Shown in pieces: positions 1-8,179 of a DNA stretch of 64,000 nucleotides. The position numbers were made by a program, and so were the translations under genes. The DNA is from Amycolatopsis orientalis DSM 40040 = KCTC 9412. Its GTDB lineage: Bacteria; Actinomycetota; Actinomycetes; Mycobacteriales; Pseudonocardiaceae. Location of the stretch: NCBI RefSeq assembly GCF_000478275.1, contig NZ_ASJB01000053.1:1-64000 (forward strand), read 5' to 3'. Each line of letters opens with the position of its first letter. The first letter of the stretch is position 1. The notes under the pieces were generated by a model that saw only the letters and a list, made by a program, of their open reading frames with translations, searched no databases and was not told the DNA's origin.

Positions 1-24
1 TTGCAACGACCCCTGGAATCCACC

Positions 25-43
25 CCCTCGGCTGAGCCGAGGG
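25..43 (-). terminator. Hairpin after the FN3 protein gene
   Basis: CCCTCGGC-TGA-GCCGAGGG is a perfect 8-bp stem with a 3-nt loop, placed 20 bases beyond the stop of the minus-strand FN3 gene. No U-tract follows. It is also part of a dispersed repeat: bases 29-57 recur at 42442-42469 with one G fewer, and a diverged reversed copy overlaps the stop of the regulator gene near 42125-42158. Confidence 0.6.
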
Positions 44-62
44 AAGGGGGCCTTCACGCGCT

Positions 63-3000
63 TCACTTGACCGGACGCGGGGTGAGGTTCACCTCCACCG
101 TGTTGCCCGGGCCGGTGGCGACCGCGGAGACGAGCTCGTTCAGGAATCCACAGCCCTGCAGCGGCGGCAAGGTGTAGGTACCGCTGAGCTTGCCACCCGC
201 CAGCGGGTCGAAGCCCGCCTTGGACTGCAACGGGATCTGCGCGGGCGTCTTCGTCTGACAGGTCGGGCTCGACGAGACCGGGATGCCGAAGACACTGATC
301 CGCGGCAGCTTGACCGTCACCGCCGACGTCGACTTGAGCACCCCGTTGGCCAGGGTTCCCGTGGTCTTGCCCGCCGGCGCGAATTCGATCTTCGCGTTGA
401 CCGGGACGAAGCCCCACAGCGTGAACTTCGCGCTCGTCGGGTTCAGCGTGAGGTCGGCGTCGAAGGTCCCGTTCGCCAGATTGATCGCCGCGTCGATACC
501 GCCGCGGAGGTCGATCGGACCGCTGAGCTTCTTCAGCTGCGACTTGCCTGCCAGGTCGTAGCTGTACCGCACACCGGGCGTGCTCTTCGGCTTGGTCTTC
601 GCCGTCACCGCCGCGCTGGGAGCCGACTTGTTGCCCGCCGCGTCCTTCGCGACCACCGTGAAGGTGTACTCGGTGTCGGCCGTGAGGCCCTCCACCGTCG
701 CCGTGGTGCCGGTGACCGACTTCGCCAGGTTCGCGCCGTTGTAGACGTCGTACCCGGTGACACCGACGTTGTCGGTCGCGGCGTCCCAGGCCAGCACGAC
801 GGTGGTTTCGGTGGTGCCGGTGGAACGCACGTTCCCTGGCACGCCCGGGGCCACCGTGTCGGGCGCGGCCTGCGTCCGGACGGTCACCGCGGCGCTCGGG
901 GTCGACGCGTTGCCCGCGGCGTCCTTGGCGACCACCGTGAACGAATACTCCGTACCCGCCGCGAGACCATCGATCGTCGCCGTGGTGCCGGGGACCGACT
1001 TCGCCAGGTTCGCCCCGTTGTAGACGTCGTACCCGGTGACACCGACGTTGTCCGTCGAAGCGGTCCATTCGAGGCTCGCGCTGGTCTGCGTGGTCCCGGT
1101 GGAGCGCGGGTTGCCCGGTGCGGCGGGAGCCTGCGTGTCGGGCGCGGCCTGCGTCCGGACGGTGGCCGCGGCACTGGCGGCCGACGCGTTGCCCGCGGCG
1201 TCCTTGGCGACCACCGTGAACGAATACTCCGTGTCCGGCGCGAGGCCGTCGACCGTCGCGGAGGTCTCCGTGACCGTCTTCGCCAGGGTGGCGCCGTTGT
1301 AGACGTCGTAGCCGACAACACCCACGTTGTCACTGGCCGCTTTCCAGGACAGCTTGACGCTGGACTGGCTGACGTCCGCCGCGACGAGGTCGGCCGGGAC
1401 GCCGGGCGCCTCGGTGTCCGGGACGGTCGGCGTCCGCACCGTGACCGCCGCGCTGGGCTCCGACTTGTTGCCGGCCGCGTCCTTCGCGACGACGGTGAAG
1501 CTGTACTCGGTGTCGGCGGTCAGCCCGTCGACCGTGGCGCTGGGTTCCGTCACCGACTTCACCAGGGTGCTGCCGTTGTAGACGTCGTAACCGGCCACGC
1601 CCACGTTGTCGGTCGAGGCGTCCCAGGCCAGACCGACGCTGGTCGCCGCCGCTCCGGTCGAGTGCAGGCCGCCCGGCACGCTGGGTGCCTGCGTGTCGGC
1701 ACCGGCCTGCGTCCGGGCGGTCACCGCGGCACTGGCGGGCGACTTGTTCCCGGCGGCGTCCTTGGCGACCACCGTGAACGAGTACTCCGTGTCCGGGCTC
1801 AGGCCCTCGACCGTGGCGCTCGTGTCCGTGACCGACTTGACCACTTCGGTACCCCGGAGCACGTCGTAGCCGGTGACACCGACGTTGTCGTTGGAGGCGT
1901 CCCACGCCAGCGTCACGCTGGTCTGCGTGACACCGGTCGAGCGCGGGTTCGCGGGCGTCGTCGGTGCCTGCGTGTCCGGGGCCTTCGTGGTGTGGGCGGT
2001 CACCGGCGCGGTGGCCGGGGAGACGTTGCCCGCCGCGTCCTTGGCCTTGACCGTGAAGCTGTAGTCCTTGTCCGGCGTGAGCCCGTCGACCGTGACCGAG
2101 GTGCCGGTCACGGACTTGACGAGGTTGGCGCCTTCGTAGACGTCGTAACCGGTCACGGCGACGTTGTCGGTCGCGGCGCCCCAGGAAAGCGCGACGCTGT
2201 TCTGGGTGACCTCACCGACTGTCGCCGCGCCCGGAGCCGAAGGCGGGACGGTGTCGGGCGCGGCCGTGATCGTGAACGTGTGCAGCACGTTGGCCTGCCC
2301 GTTCGCGGGCGTGCAGTCCGCGACGAAGGTACCGAGGCCGGTCTCCGCACCGGAAGCCGTCAGCGGCGTCATCGTCAGCACCAGGTCGTGCACCGACAGG
2401 GTCGCCGTTCCCGGCTGGTCGAACCGCAACGACGGCGCGGCACCGCCCGCGTTGACGATCAGATCGTTGCCCACCGGCGGAATCGGCTGCTGCGGGATCG
2501 CCGTCGGCACGCCCACCGCGAGATGTCCCTGCGGACTGGACACCAGCGAGGTGGCCAGCGCCGACCCCTTGATGGTTTCGGCGCCGACGAGCCGGAGGCC
2601 CTCGGTGGCCGTCTTGCCCGCGTTGGACACCGCCGTGATGTCGATCTTGGGCGTGAACTGGCCCACCGGCACCGTGTCCGGCAGCGTGGCGTTGATGTCG
2701 ACCGACACGTCCTGGTTGCCGATCAAGGGGAACGGGCAGCTGTAGATCTGGCGCAGCGGCGGGTGGTTACCCGTGCCGACAACGGCTTCCGGGGTGACGG
2801 CGGAACCGGTCACCGTATAGGTCTGCAGGACGGTTTCCTGTCCCTGTCCCAGGGTGCAGTCCGAAACGAAGGTGCCGAGCCCGGTCACGGTGCCGTCCGC
2901 CTTGAGCGGCGTCATCACCAGCTGGAGACCGTTCACCGCGAGCGTCGCGGTACCCGGCTGGTCGAACCGCAACGCGGGCGCGCTGCCCTTGGCGTTGACG

Positions 3001-3425
3001 ATGAGATCGTTGCCCGACGCGGGAATGGGCTGATTCGGCACGTCGGAGTCGACCTTCACCGTCAACGCGCCCTGAGTACCGGGCATCTTCACGGTCGAAG
3101 TCGCTTTCGCGGTGCCCTTGATGGTTTCCGCGCCGACGAGACGCAGACCGTCTGTCGCGGTTTTCCCCGCATTGGACACGGCCGCGATCTCGATGGCGGG
3201 AGTCAGCTTTCCGGCCTCGATCGTCGACGGCTGTGTCGTCTTGATCGTCACCGAGACGTTTTGATTGCCGATCAACGGGAACGGACAGGAATAGGTCTGC
3301 GTGAGCTCACCCGGAGCCGCGGCGCTGGTGCCCGAACTGACGGCGAGACCCAGCGCCACCAGGGCGGCCGTGGTCACCGCGGCGACTCCTCCGGCCAGTC
3401 TTCGATTACGTCTTCTGTGCTTCAC
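63..3425 (-). CDS. Secreted fibronectin type III repeat protein
   Basis: A 1120-residue exported protein of unknown function, probably cell-wall or extracellular. Residues 1-37 are a signal peptide (basic start, hydrophobic TTAALVALGLAVSS, Ala-rich cleavage region). Two tandem copies of a domain of about 175 residues follow (about 41-215 and 225-390), each opening with YSCPFPLIGNQ and holding the phrases VSNAGKTAT, LRLVGAETIKG and LRFDQPGTATL; this resembles the actinobacterial DUF6801 type. Residues 391-948 are six fibronectin III domains of 93 residues each. The C-terminal 170 residues (from YSYDLAGKSQ) form a beta-rich domain with two Cys (PTCQTK, QGCGF). There is no sortase motif or catalytic motif, so a binding or adhesive role is likely but not shown. 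It is transcribed alone toward the left edge of the window. Confidence 0.85.
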   Translation of the reverse strand: MKHRRRNRRLAGGVAAVTTAALVALGLAVSSGTSAAAPGELTQTYSCPFPLIGNQNVSVTIKTTQPSTIEAGKLTPAIEIAAVSNAGKTATDGLRLVGAETIKGTAKATSTVKMPGTQGALTVKVDSDVPNQPIPASGNDLIVNAKGSAPALRFDQPGTATLAVNGLQLVMTPLKADGTVTGLGTFVSDCTLGQGQETVLQTYTVTGSAVTPEAVVGTGNHPPLRQIYSCPFPLIGNQDVSVDINATLPDTVPVGQFTPKIDITAVSNAGKTATEGLRLVGAETIKGSALATSLVSSPQGHLAVGVPTAIPQQPIPPVGNDLIVNAGGAAPSLRFDQPGTATLSVHDLVLTMTPLTASGAETGLGTFVADCTPANGQANVLHTFTITAAPDTVPPSAPGAATVGEVTQNSVALSWGAATDNVAVTGYDVYEGANLVKSVTGTSVTVDGLTPDKDYSFTVKAKDAAGNVSPATAPVTAHTTKAPDTQAPTTPANPRSTGVTQTSVTLAWDASNDNVGVTGYDVLRGTEVVKSVTDTSATVEGLSPDTEYSFTVVAKDAAGNKSPASAAVTARTQAGADTQAPSVPGGLHSTGAAATSVGLAWDASTDNVGVAGYDVYNGSTLVKSVTEPSATVDGLTADTEYSFTVVAKDAAGNKSEPSAAVTVRTPTVPDTEAPGVPADLVAADVSQSSVKLSWKAASDNVGVVGYDVYNGATLAKTVTETSATVDGLAPDTEYSFTVVAKDAAGNASAASAAATVRTQAAPDTQAPAAPGNPRSTGTTQTSASLEWTASTDNVGVTGYDVYNGANLAKSVPGTTATIDGLAAGTEYSFTVVAKDAAGNASTPSAAVTVRTQAAPDTVAPGVPGNVRSTGTTETTVVLAWDAATDNVGVTGYDVYNGANLAKSVTGTTATVEGLTADTEYTFTVVAKDAAGNKSAPSAAVTAKTKPKSTPGVRYSYDLAGKSQLKKLSGPIDLRGGIDAAINLANGTFDADLTLNPTSAKFTLWGFVPVNAKIEFAPAGKTTGTLANGVLKSTSAVTVKLPRISVFGIPVSSSPTCQTKTPAQIPLQSKAGFDPLAGGKLSGTYTLPPLQGCGFLNELVSAVATGPGNTVEVNLTPRPVK
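582..2255 (-). repeat. Six tandem 279-bp fibronectin III coding units
   Basis: Each unit encodes 93 residues beginning D-T-x-x-P and ending near VTxRT, with invariant runs such as DNVGVTGYDVYNGA, EYSFTVVAKDAAGN and SAAVT. The inner units are close to identical in DNA as well as protein, which points to recent tandem duplication or gene conversion inside the gene. Confidence 0.9.
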
Positions 3426-3759
3426 AGGTCACTCTCCACTGATCGCTCACAACCCACTGAAACAACGACACGAGAAAAAAGCCTTTACGAGGTCCACCTC
3501 GGCGGAATACAGGGGCGCCACAGGCAGGCCACACGGAATTAACACATCCGCGGGCCGAGCAGGCAAGGGAAAGTCCAATTCCGCCGCGGCAATTCGAAAC
3601 AGTTGTCACCGGCACGCGATTCTTCGTCGGCAAACCTGTCAGGCGCGGGACATCCCGAACGCGATCCCGGCACGGCGCTCGACGGATACTGGCCAACAGT
3701 CGACGGCCCGGCGAAATCTTCCACGTGCCCCCACCAGGCGGTTGCGCGCCCTTACCGGG
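3426..3759. other. Gene-free region upstream of the FN3 gene
   Basis: About 330 bases that are less GC-rich than the genes around them. They should hold the promoter and leader of the minus-strand FN3 gene and the upstream part of the CIRCE-controlled promoter. Open frames here have no ribosome binding site or actinobacterial codon bias. I see no other defined element. Confidence 0.6.
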
Positions 3760-3802
3760 GAGTGCTAAGAGAGAATTAGCACTCTAGGGCCGCGAGTGCC
3801 AA
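3760..3802 (+). promoter_or_regulatory. CIRCE element (HrcA operator) with an extra half-site
   Basis: TTAGCACTC (3776-3784), nine bases, GAGTGCCAA (3794-3802) matches the CIRCE consensus TTAGCACTC-N9-GAGTGCTAA with one base different. A further GAGTGCTAA half-site lies at 3760-3768, seven bases before the first arm, so three half-sites alternate in orientation. CIRCE is bound by the heat-shock repressor HrcA and normally controls groESL/groEL. Here the next genes are a 33-codon ORF at 3896 and the 132-residue gene at 4032, neither a chaperone. A TTGCGC about 18 bases before the extra half-site could be a -35 element, but this is uncertain. Confidence 0.85.
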
Positions 3803-3895
3803 TCGCCTGGCCTCGGTGTGCTGACGGCGGTGGCCCCGGTGCCGCGGACCACCGCCGGCTTTCACGAACGTTCTCCGAAGGTTGGAGTGCCGGAT

Positions 3896-3997
3896 ATGAC
3901 AGCTGTGCTCGTTTTCAGCGCCCTGGTCACGGGCATCGTCACCGCGGTCGCCGTCGCCGCACGGAAGTACCACCTGGACGACCTCACCCGGAACTGA
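3896..3997 (+). CDS. Small single-pass membrane protein (33 aa), putative
   Basis: ATG preceded by GGAG at a spacing of 8. It encodes MTAVLVFSALVTGIVTAVAV then a basic, polar tail ending HLDDLTRN. The first 22 residues can span the membrane once, with the tail probably cytoplasmic. It lies about 90 bases downstream of the CIRCE site and 34 bases before the next gene, so the two genes are likely one heat-shock-controlled transcript. No family was recognised. Evidence is the ribosome site, hydrophobic profile and position only; it could be a leader ORF. Confidence 0.5.
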   Translation: MTAVLVFSALVTGIVTAVAVAARKYHLDDLTRN

Positions 3998-4031
3998 CCA
4001 GGATCCCTTTCACCGAGCCGAAGGAGCTTTC

Positions 4032-4430
4032 ATGGGGTTGGAGAGGGTTTGGATACGGACTCTCAGCGATGGCCTCCTCCGCGCCGATCAGGTCATCGGC
4101 CTGACCGCGCATGCCACACCGTCGATTCCCGGCAAGGCGCCGCGATGGCTGCTCGATGCCACCGTCTCCCTCCCCGCGGGCAGCGGCACCACCAGCGGCT
4201 GGGACATCGGGATCCTGCACCGCACGATCATCCAGACATCCGCCGAGCCCGTCGAAGGCCCCGAACTGCTCGCCCGCCTGCTGGCCCGCCTGGACGTTCC
4301 CGGTACGGCCGGGATCATCGAACCGGTCGCCGCTCGTTCGGCGGGTGACGCGGGCGCGGTCCGATTCGACTTCCATTCCTTTACCGAGGACCAGGAAACC
4401 GCGACCGGAACCGGCGATCCGGCCCAGTGA
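4032..4430 (+). CDS. Conserved hypothetical protein under CIRCE control
   Basis: A soluble protein of 132 residues with no recognised family. The start ATG follows AAGGAG at about 7 bases. The first 110 residues look like a compact alpha/beta domain (MGLERVWIRTLSDGLLRADQVIG, then strands LLDATVSL and GWDIGILHRT, an LLARLLARL helix, and VRFDFHSF). The last 20 residues are an acidic, Thr-rich tail. There is no signal peptide or membrane helix. With the 33-codon gene it is the only candidate target of the upstream CIRCE element, suggesting induction by heat or protein damage. The perfect palindrome at 4447 lies directly downstream and probably ends the transcript. Confidence 0.7.
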   Translation: MGLERVWIRTLSDGLLRADQVIGLTAHATPSIPGKAPRWLLDATVSLPAGSGTTSGWDIGILHRTIIQTSAEPVEGPELLARLLARLDVPGTAGIIEPVAARSAGDAGAVRFDFHSFTEDQETATGTGDPAQ

Positions 4431-4446
4431 GCGAGCCGGTCCCGTC

Positions 4447-4490
4447 TCGTGAGTGGTAATGACGGTTAGAACCGTCATTACCACTCACGA
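4447..4490. repeat. Perfect 44-bp palindrome, CGTGAGTGG family
   Basis: Two perfect arms around an AG loop: the left arm runs CGTGAGTGGTAATGACGGTT and the right arm is its exact reverse complement. It lies just after the 132-residue gene and can act as a terminator. The same 20-base arm recurs unpaired at 58695-58714 and a diverged two-armed copy lies at 58926-58969, so this is a mobile or conserved intergenic repeat. Confidence 0.9.
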
Positions 4491-4614
4491 CGGCTCGACA
4501 ACCCGCGCGGCGCGCTCCGGGTCGGCGTCCGCTGAGCGCCCCACCATCCGTGCTCTCGTTCCCGGACACCGCTAACGTCATGGTCCGTTCGCGTCGAGCC
4601 TCAAGGAGGACGGT

Positions 4615-5187
4615 ATGTCCGAGGTCGTTCTGTTCCATCACGCCCTGGGGCTCACGCCGGGGATCACGGGTTTCGCCGACGAGCTGCGCCGTGCCGGGCA
4701 CGACGTGTGGACGCCCGATCTGTTCGAGGGCCACGTGTTCGACACCTTGGAGAAGGGCATCGCCCACCTCGAACAGATCGGTTTCGGTGCGGTGCTCGAA
4801 CGCGGTTCCCTGGCCGTGGAGAACCTGCCTTCGGACCTGGTTTACGCCGGATTCTCGGTGGGCGCGCTCCCGGCGCAGAAGCTCGCCCAGACCCGGCCCG
4901 GCGCGCGCGGAGCGCTGCTCTACTACGCGTGCGTGCCGGTCTCGGAGTTCAGCCCGACTTGGCCGGAAGGTGTGCCGGTCCAGGTCCATGGCATGGACGC
5001 CGACCCCTTCTTCGCCGGCGAGGGCGACCTCGACGCGGCACGCGCGCTCGTCGCCGCCACCGGGCAGGCCGAGTTGTTCCTCTACCCGGGCGACCAGCAC
5101 TACTTCGCCGACCGCACACTCGCTTCCTACGACGCGGCCGCGAGCGCACTGTTGCTCGAACGCACACTGGAGTTCCTTCAGCGATGA
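4615..5187 (+). CDS. Dienelactone hydrolase family protein
   Basis: A 190-residue cytoplasmic alpha/beta hydrolase without signal peptide. AAGGAGG lies just before the ATG. The fold shows the DLH pattern: VVLFHHALGLTPG at the N-terminus, nucleophile elbow AGFSVGA with Ser81, an acidic residue in GMDADPFF (about 128-130), and His162 in PGDQHYFAD. Classical dienelactone hydrolases use Cys at the elbow; here it is Ser, as in many small actinobacterial homologues. The true substrate is unknown, probably a small ester or lactone. It stands alone on the plus strand. Confidence 0.8.
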   Translation: MSEVVLFHHALGLTPGITGFADELRRAGHDVWTPDLFEGHVFDTLEKGIAHLEQIGFGAVLERGSLAVENLPSDLVYAGFSVGALPAQKLAQTRPGARGALLYYACVPVSEFSPTWPEGVPVQVHGMDADPFFAGEGDLDAARALVAATGQAELFLYPGDQHYFADRTLASYDAAASALLLERTLEFLQR

Positions 5188-5333
5188 CACGCGGTCGTGT
5201 CCATAGTGGACAGTCGCTGCCCACTGATCCACCGGAATGTGACCGTCGTCACTGTTGGCCGGGATGTGGCAACCTCCGGCACCGGCGAACGCCTTGAAGC
5301 TCAGGAAGCTCCAATAGCGGAACTGGGGAACAC

Positions 5334-6149
5334 ATGAAGAGACTGTCCGCCATCCTGACCGCGATACTGGCGGTGCTCGCGTTGGCGCCTGCCGCGCCCG
5401 CCGGTGCGACGACCCGGTTCGACCGGGAACTCACGGCACGTATCGCGCAGGCCCAGGCCTACGCCGACAGCAGGCCCGGGGAGACCGGGATCGTCCTGCG
5501 GGACCGGTGGACCGGTGCCGTCTACCGGAGCGCGGCCGCCGGGACCCTCATCTGGGCCTGTTCCACCCCGAAGCTGGCCATGGTCGTCGACCTGTTGCTG
5601 CGCAATGACTCCGGTGCGGTCAAGCTGACCGCCGAAGACCGGGACCTGATGCACCGCATGCTCAACTCCAGCGACGACGCCGCCGCCCACACCCTGTGGA
5701 CCCGGTACGGCGGGGAAGCCGAGTTCGCCAAGCGTTTCCCGTCCTACGGGATGACCGACATGCGGTTCACCGACCAGCACCCGCACCACTGGGGCTGGAT
5801 CCTGACCACCGCGAACGACCTGGACCGGCTGATCAACTACGTCCTGACCAAGCTGCCCCGTCAGCACCGCGACTACATCGTCCACGAGATGCGCAACGTC
5901 GACGTCAACCAGCAGTGGGGCGTCTGGGGCGCCGGGTCCGCCGCACGCCCCGGCAACAAGGACGGCTGGTCCGACGACAACGACGACGGCTCCTGGATCA
6001 TGAACTCGGTCGGCTTCGTCGGGCCGCACGAGCGATTCACCCTCGCGTTGATGAACAACACCAAGGTCATCCAGAACGGCTTCGAAACCGGTCAGGAGAC
6101 CACCACGAAGATCAGCGAAATCCTGTTCAAGGGCTACTTCAAGGGCTGA
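5334..6149 (+). CDS. Exported beta-lactamase-fold serine hydrolase
   Basis: A 271-residue secreted protein with a Sec signal peptide (MKRLSAILTAILAVLALAPAAPAGA, cleavage near 25). The three penicillin-recognising motifs are present: S77-T-P-K80 (SxxK), S112-S-D114 in the SDN place, and K209-D-G211 in the KTG place, with nearby DDNDDGS. Family length and order fit class A beta-lactamase-like hydrolases (PF13354 type). SSD instead of SDN and KDG instead of KTG argue against an efficient beta-lactamase; peptidoglycan or ester hydrolysis is equally possible. It has its own leader of about 145 bases and no obvious operon partner. Confidence 0.8.
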   Translation: MKRLSAILTAILAVLALAPAAPAGATTRFDRELTARIAQAQAYADSRPGETGIVLRDRWTGAVYRSAAAGTLIWACSTPKLAMVVDLLLRNDSGAVKLTAEDRDLMHRMLNSSDDAAAHTLWTRYGGEAEFAKRFPSYGMTDMRFTDQHPHHWGWILTTANDLDRLINYVLTKLPRQHRDYIVHEMRNVDVNQQWGVWGAGSAARPGNKDGWSDDNDDGSWIMNSVGFVGPHERFTLALMNNTKVIQNGFETGQETTTKISEILFKGYFKG

Positions 6150-6204
6150 CCGTGCCGCGCGTCGGGCCCGATGGATCCCCATCGGGCCCGACGCCGCCAC
6201 TCGC

Positions 6205-6678
6205 TCAGTTCGGCCGCTGCGGCGAGCGTTCGACGTCACCGCGCCAGGCACCGGTCTCCTGACCGTCACGGTTCTCCACGAAGACCTTGAACCGGTCCAG
6301 GTCACCCTGGACACGACGGTCGAGAATGCCGAGCTTGTCGGCCACGTTCTCGACGAAGCCTTCGGGGTCGATGTCCATCTGGACCGTGACCCGGGTGTGC
6401 GCGTCGTCGATACGGTGCACAGTCACGACTCCAGCGTGCTTCGGCCCCGACTCGGACTGCCACGCGACACGTTCGTCGGGGTGCTGCTCGGTGATCGTCG
6501 CGTCGAATTCGCGGGTCACCCCGCCGATAGTCGTCTTCCAGCGGGTGTGGGTGTCGTCGACCTGCTCGATCGAGTCCACGCCTTCCATGAACCGGGGGAA
6601 TTCGGAGAACTGGGTCCACTGGTTGTAGACCGAAGGCACATCGGCTTCGACGTCGACCGATTTGGTGATCGTGCTCAT
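6205..6678 (-). CDS. SRPBCC (START-like) family protein
   Basis: 157 residues, cytoplasmic. An in-frame start exists 36 bases upstream, but the ATG at 6678 has AAGGAG at ideal spacing, so MSTITKSVDV is chosen. The sequence follows the polyketide cyclase/dehydrase pattern: a first strand TKSVDVEADVPSVYNQWTQF, then FPRFMEGVDSIEQVDD, antiparallel strands through the middle, and a long C-terminal helix (GILDRRVQGDLDRFKVFVE). Such proteins bind small hydrophobic ligands in a helix-grip cavity; the ligand cannot be predicted. Confidence 0.85.
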   Translation of the reverse strand: MSTITKSVDVEADVPSVYNQWTQFSEFPRFMEGVDSIEQVDDTHTRWKTTIGGVTREFDATITEQHPDERVAWQSESGPKHAGVVTVHRIDDAHTRVTVQMDIDPEGFVENVADKLGILDRRVQGDLDRFKVFVENRDGQETGAWRGDVERSPQRPN

Positions 6679-6805
6679 CTCGATAGCTCCTTGAAAAGAG
6701 ACTGGTCGCCGCACCTGCGGTGCGCGGACGCCCTTCGGCTACCCGCCCATCCGGCCCGGCAAACCGATCCGCTATCGATGCATATCTTCGGGACTGGCGA
6801 CCTCT

Positions 6806-7030
6806 TCAGAGAAGATCGAGAGCACGCAGGATGAAGAAGCCGGCGACGCCCACGACGAGGATGCCGATCGCGATGAGGGTGATGATCGACGGCCCCCGCG
6901 AGGGAATCGGCTGCGGATGTGACAGCCCCGAGGTCTGCCCGGCGTCGGGCGGTGTGTCGCCTGGCGGCACGGATCCGCCCGTCTCCAAGCCAGGGACGTC
7001 TTCCGGTTCCGGTCCTGGTGCGCTGCTCAT
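6806..7030 (-). CDS. DUF6480-like small membrane protein
   Basis: 74 residues. The start MSSAPGPEPEDVPGLETGG fits the actinobacterial DUF6480 pattern (PEP-DTPGLE-GG-VPPGETPP), followed by a Pro-rich linker and one C-terminal membrane helix (IITLIAIGILVVGVAGFFIL) with a short tail. The ATG at 7030 has only a weak ribosome site, and another in-frame ATG lies three codons upstream. It lies about 40 bases after the Rieske gene on the same strand and may be co-transcribed. Function unknown. Confidence 0.7.
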   Translation of the reverse strand: MSSAPGPEPEDVPGLETGGSVPPGDTPPDAGQTSGLSHPQPIPSRGPSIITLIAIGILVVGVAGFFILRALDLL

Positions 7031-7073
7031 GACATCCAGGGTGACAGGAGCGCCGCCGGCAGGCAGAACGAGC

Positions 7074-8087
7074 TCAGCGGTGCCCGGTCCGCAACGCGTA
7101 ACGCCGCTCGGCGTAGGCGAGGTCGTCCCGCCAGAGCCGGGCCGAAGCGCGGCGCATGAGCGGCCGCAGCAGCGGCGCGATCCGCGCGGCCCTGCCGAAA
7201 CCCGGCCGGTCGGAGGTGGCGATCGTCGCCTCGATGACGCTGGTCCGGGGACGGCCGTCGGGGCCTTCGCCGAGCGGCGTGGCATGGGTTTCCACGACGC
7301 TGCCCGCCCCTTCGCCCTCGATGATGGTCATCAGCACGGTGCGCGGTTCCGGGCAGGTGAACTCGGCGATCACCGGGACGCCCAGTTTGCCGGCGAGCCG
7401 GAAGGTCACTTCGACGACGAACCGGTCGTCGGCGTCGGCGACGTCGGTTCCCCGCGGGGCCGACACCACCCGCAGGCGGGTGAACGAATACGGATGGAAC
7501 CAGGCGCCGTGCCATGGATCGAGCCGGTTGGCGACGACGTCCTCCGGCTCGCAGGTACCGGTCAGGGTGGCGACCGCGTCGATGGCGACGCCACCGCTGG
7601 GGCGAGGCGGCACGACGGGCCGGTCAGTGGGGCGTTCCCCGCCGAAGCGGTCGAGGCGGACCCAGACGAGCACACCGTCGTCGTAGCACGGCAAGGCCGA
7701 CCAGCCCGGTCGTTCAGGCCCGATTCTCATTCCGTGCCAACGGCAAACCAGCTCTCCACAGTGGACACGTGCTTCGTCGAGGGGAGCACCGAGGTGCGGG
7801 CAGGCTCCCGGGCCGATGACGAGCTCGTTGTCGGCACCACGCCAGGCGACGAGTTCCCGGCCGCCCACCCGGAGGCCGAACGGTTTGTCGCGGCGGATGT
7901 CCCGGCTGGCCCCGGCGACGAACCAGTTGCCCGCGGGGCGGGCGTCCGCGCGTTTGACCGCGGCCTCGATGAGCGCGGGGCTGCACTCGCGGTAAGTCGG
8001 CTCCTGCCGCGCCCAAGCCGGTTCGCGAAACGGCTGCACCGGCCACCTGGCAGGCCAACGCTCGACCACCTGCCGCCTGAAGTCCAC
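7074..8087 (-). CDS. Rieske [2Fe-2S] protein with DUF5914-like C-terminus
   Basis: 337 residues, starting at GTG 8087 with AGGAG at good spacing. An N-terminal Rieske domain (about 50-135) carries C96-P-H98 and C115-R-W-H118, the full ligand set for a 2Fe-2S cluster. The C-terminal 190 residues resemble the helix-grip or DUF5914 region (DPWHGAWFHPYSF, then beta strands) seen in actinobacterial Rieske proteins found with carotenoid genes. No membrane helix. It is the second gene of the leftward litR transcript, divergent from the crt operon. A role in oxidative tailoring of carotenoids, for instance passing electrons to the CrtU reaction, is inferred from location only. Confidence 0.75.
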   Translation of the reverse strand: MDFRRQVVERWPARWPVQPFREPAWARQEPTYRECSPALIEAAVKRADARPAGNWFVAGASRDIRRDKPFGLRVGGRELVAWRGADNELVIGPGACPHLGAPLDEARVHCGELVCRWHGMRIGPERPGWSALPCYDDGVLVWVRLDRFGGERPTDRPVVPPRPSGGVAIDAVATLTGTCEPEDVVANRLDPWHGAWFHPYSFTRLRVVSAPRGTDVADADDRFVVEVTFRLAGKLGVPVIAEFTCPEPRTVLMTIIEGEGAGSVVETHATPLGEGPDGRPRTSVIEATIATSDRPGFGRAARIAPLLRPLMRRASARLWRDDLAYAERRYALRTGHR

Positions 8088-8179
8088 GGGAACACTCCTG
8101 ATCGACGTCGTCGGGATGAGCTTCTCCGTGGTTCATCCTGTGACACCTGGAGCGGTTCCGCAACGGTTCGCCGGTCGAG

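Noticed and set aside
1662..3542. Long plus-strand open frame (626 codons) opposite the FN3 gene
   Set aside because: It is an antisense shadow of GC-rich codons, Arg/Gly-rich, without domain or ribosome site; the minus-strand protein has a signal peptide and repeats.
5334..6149. True class A beta-lactamase
   Set aside because: SxxK is present, but SSD and KDG replace SDN and KTG and no Glu166-type loop is evident, so only a serine-hydrolase call is made.
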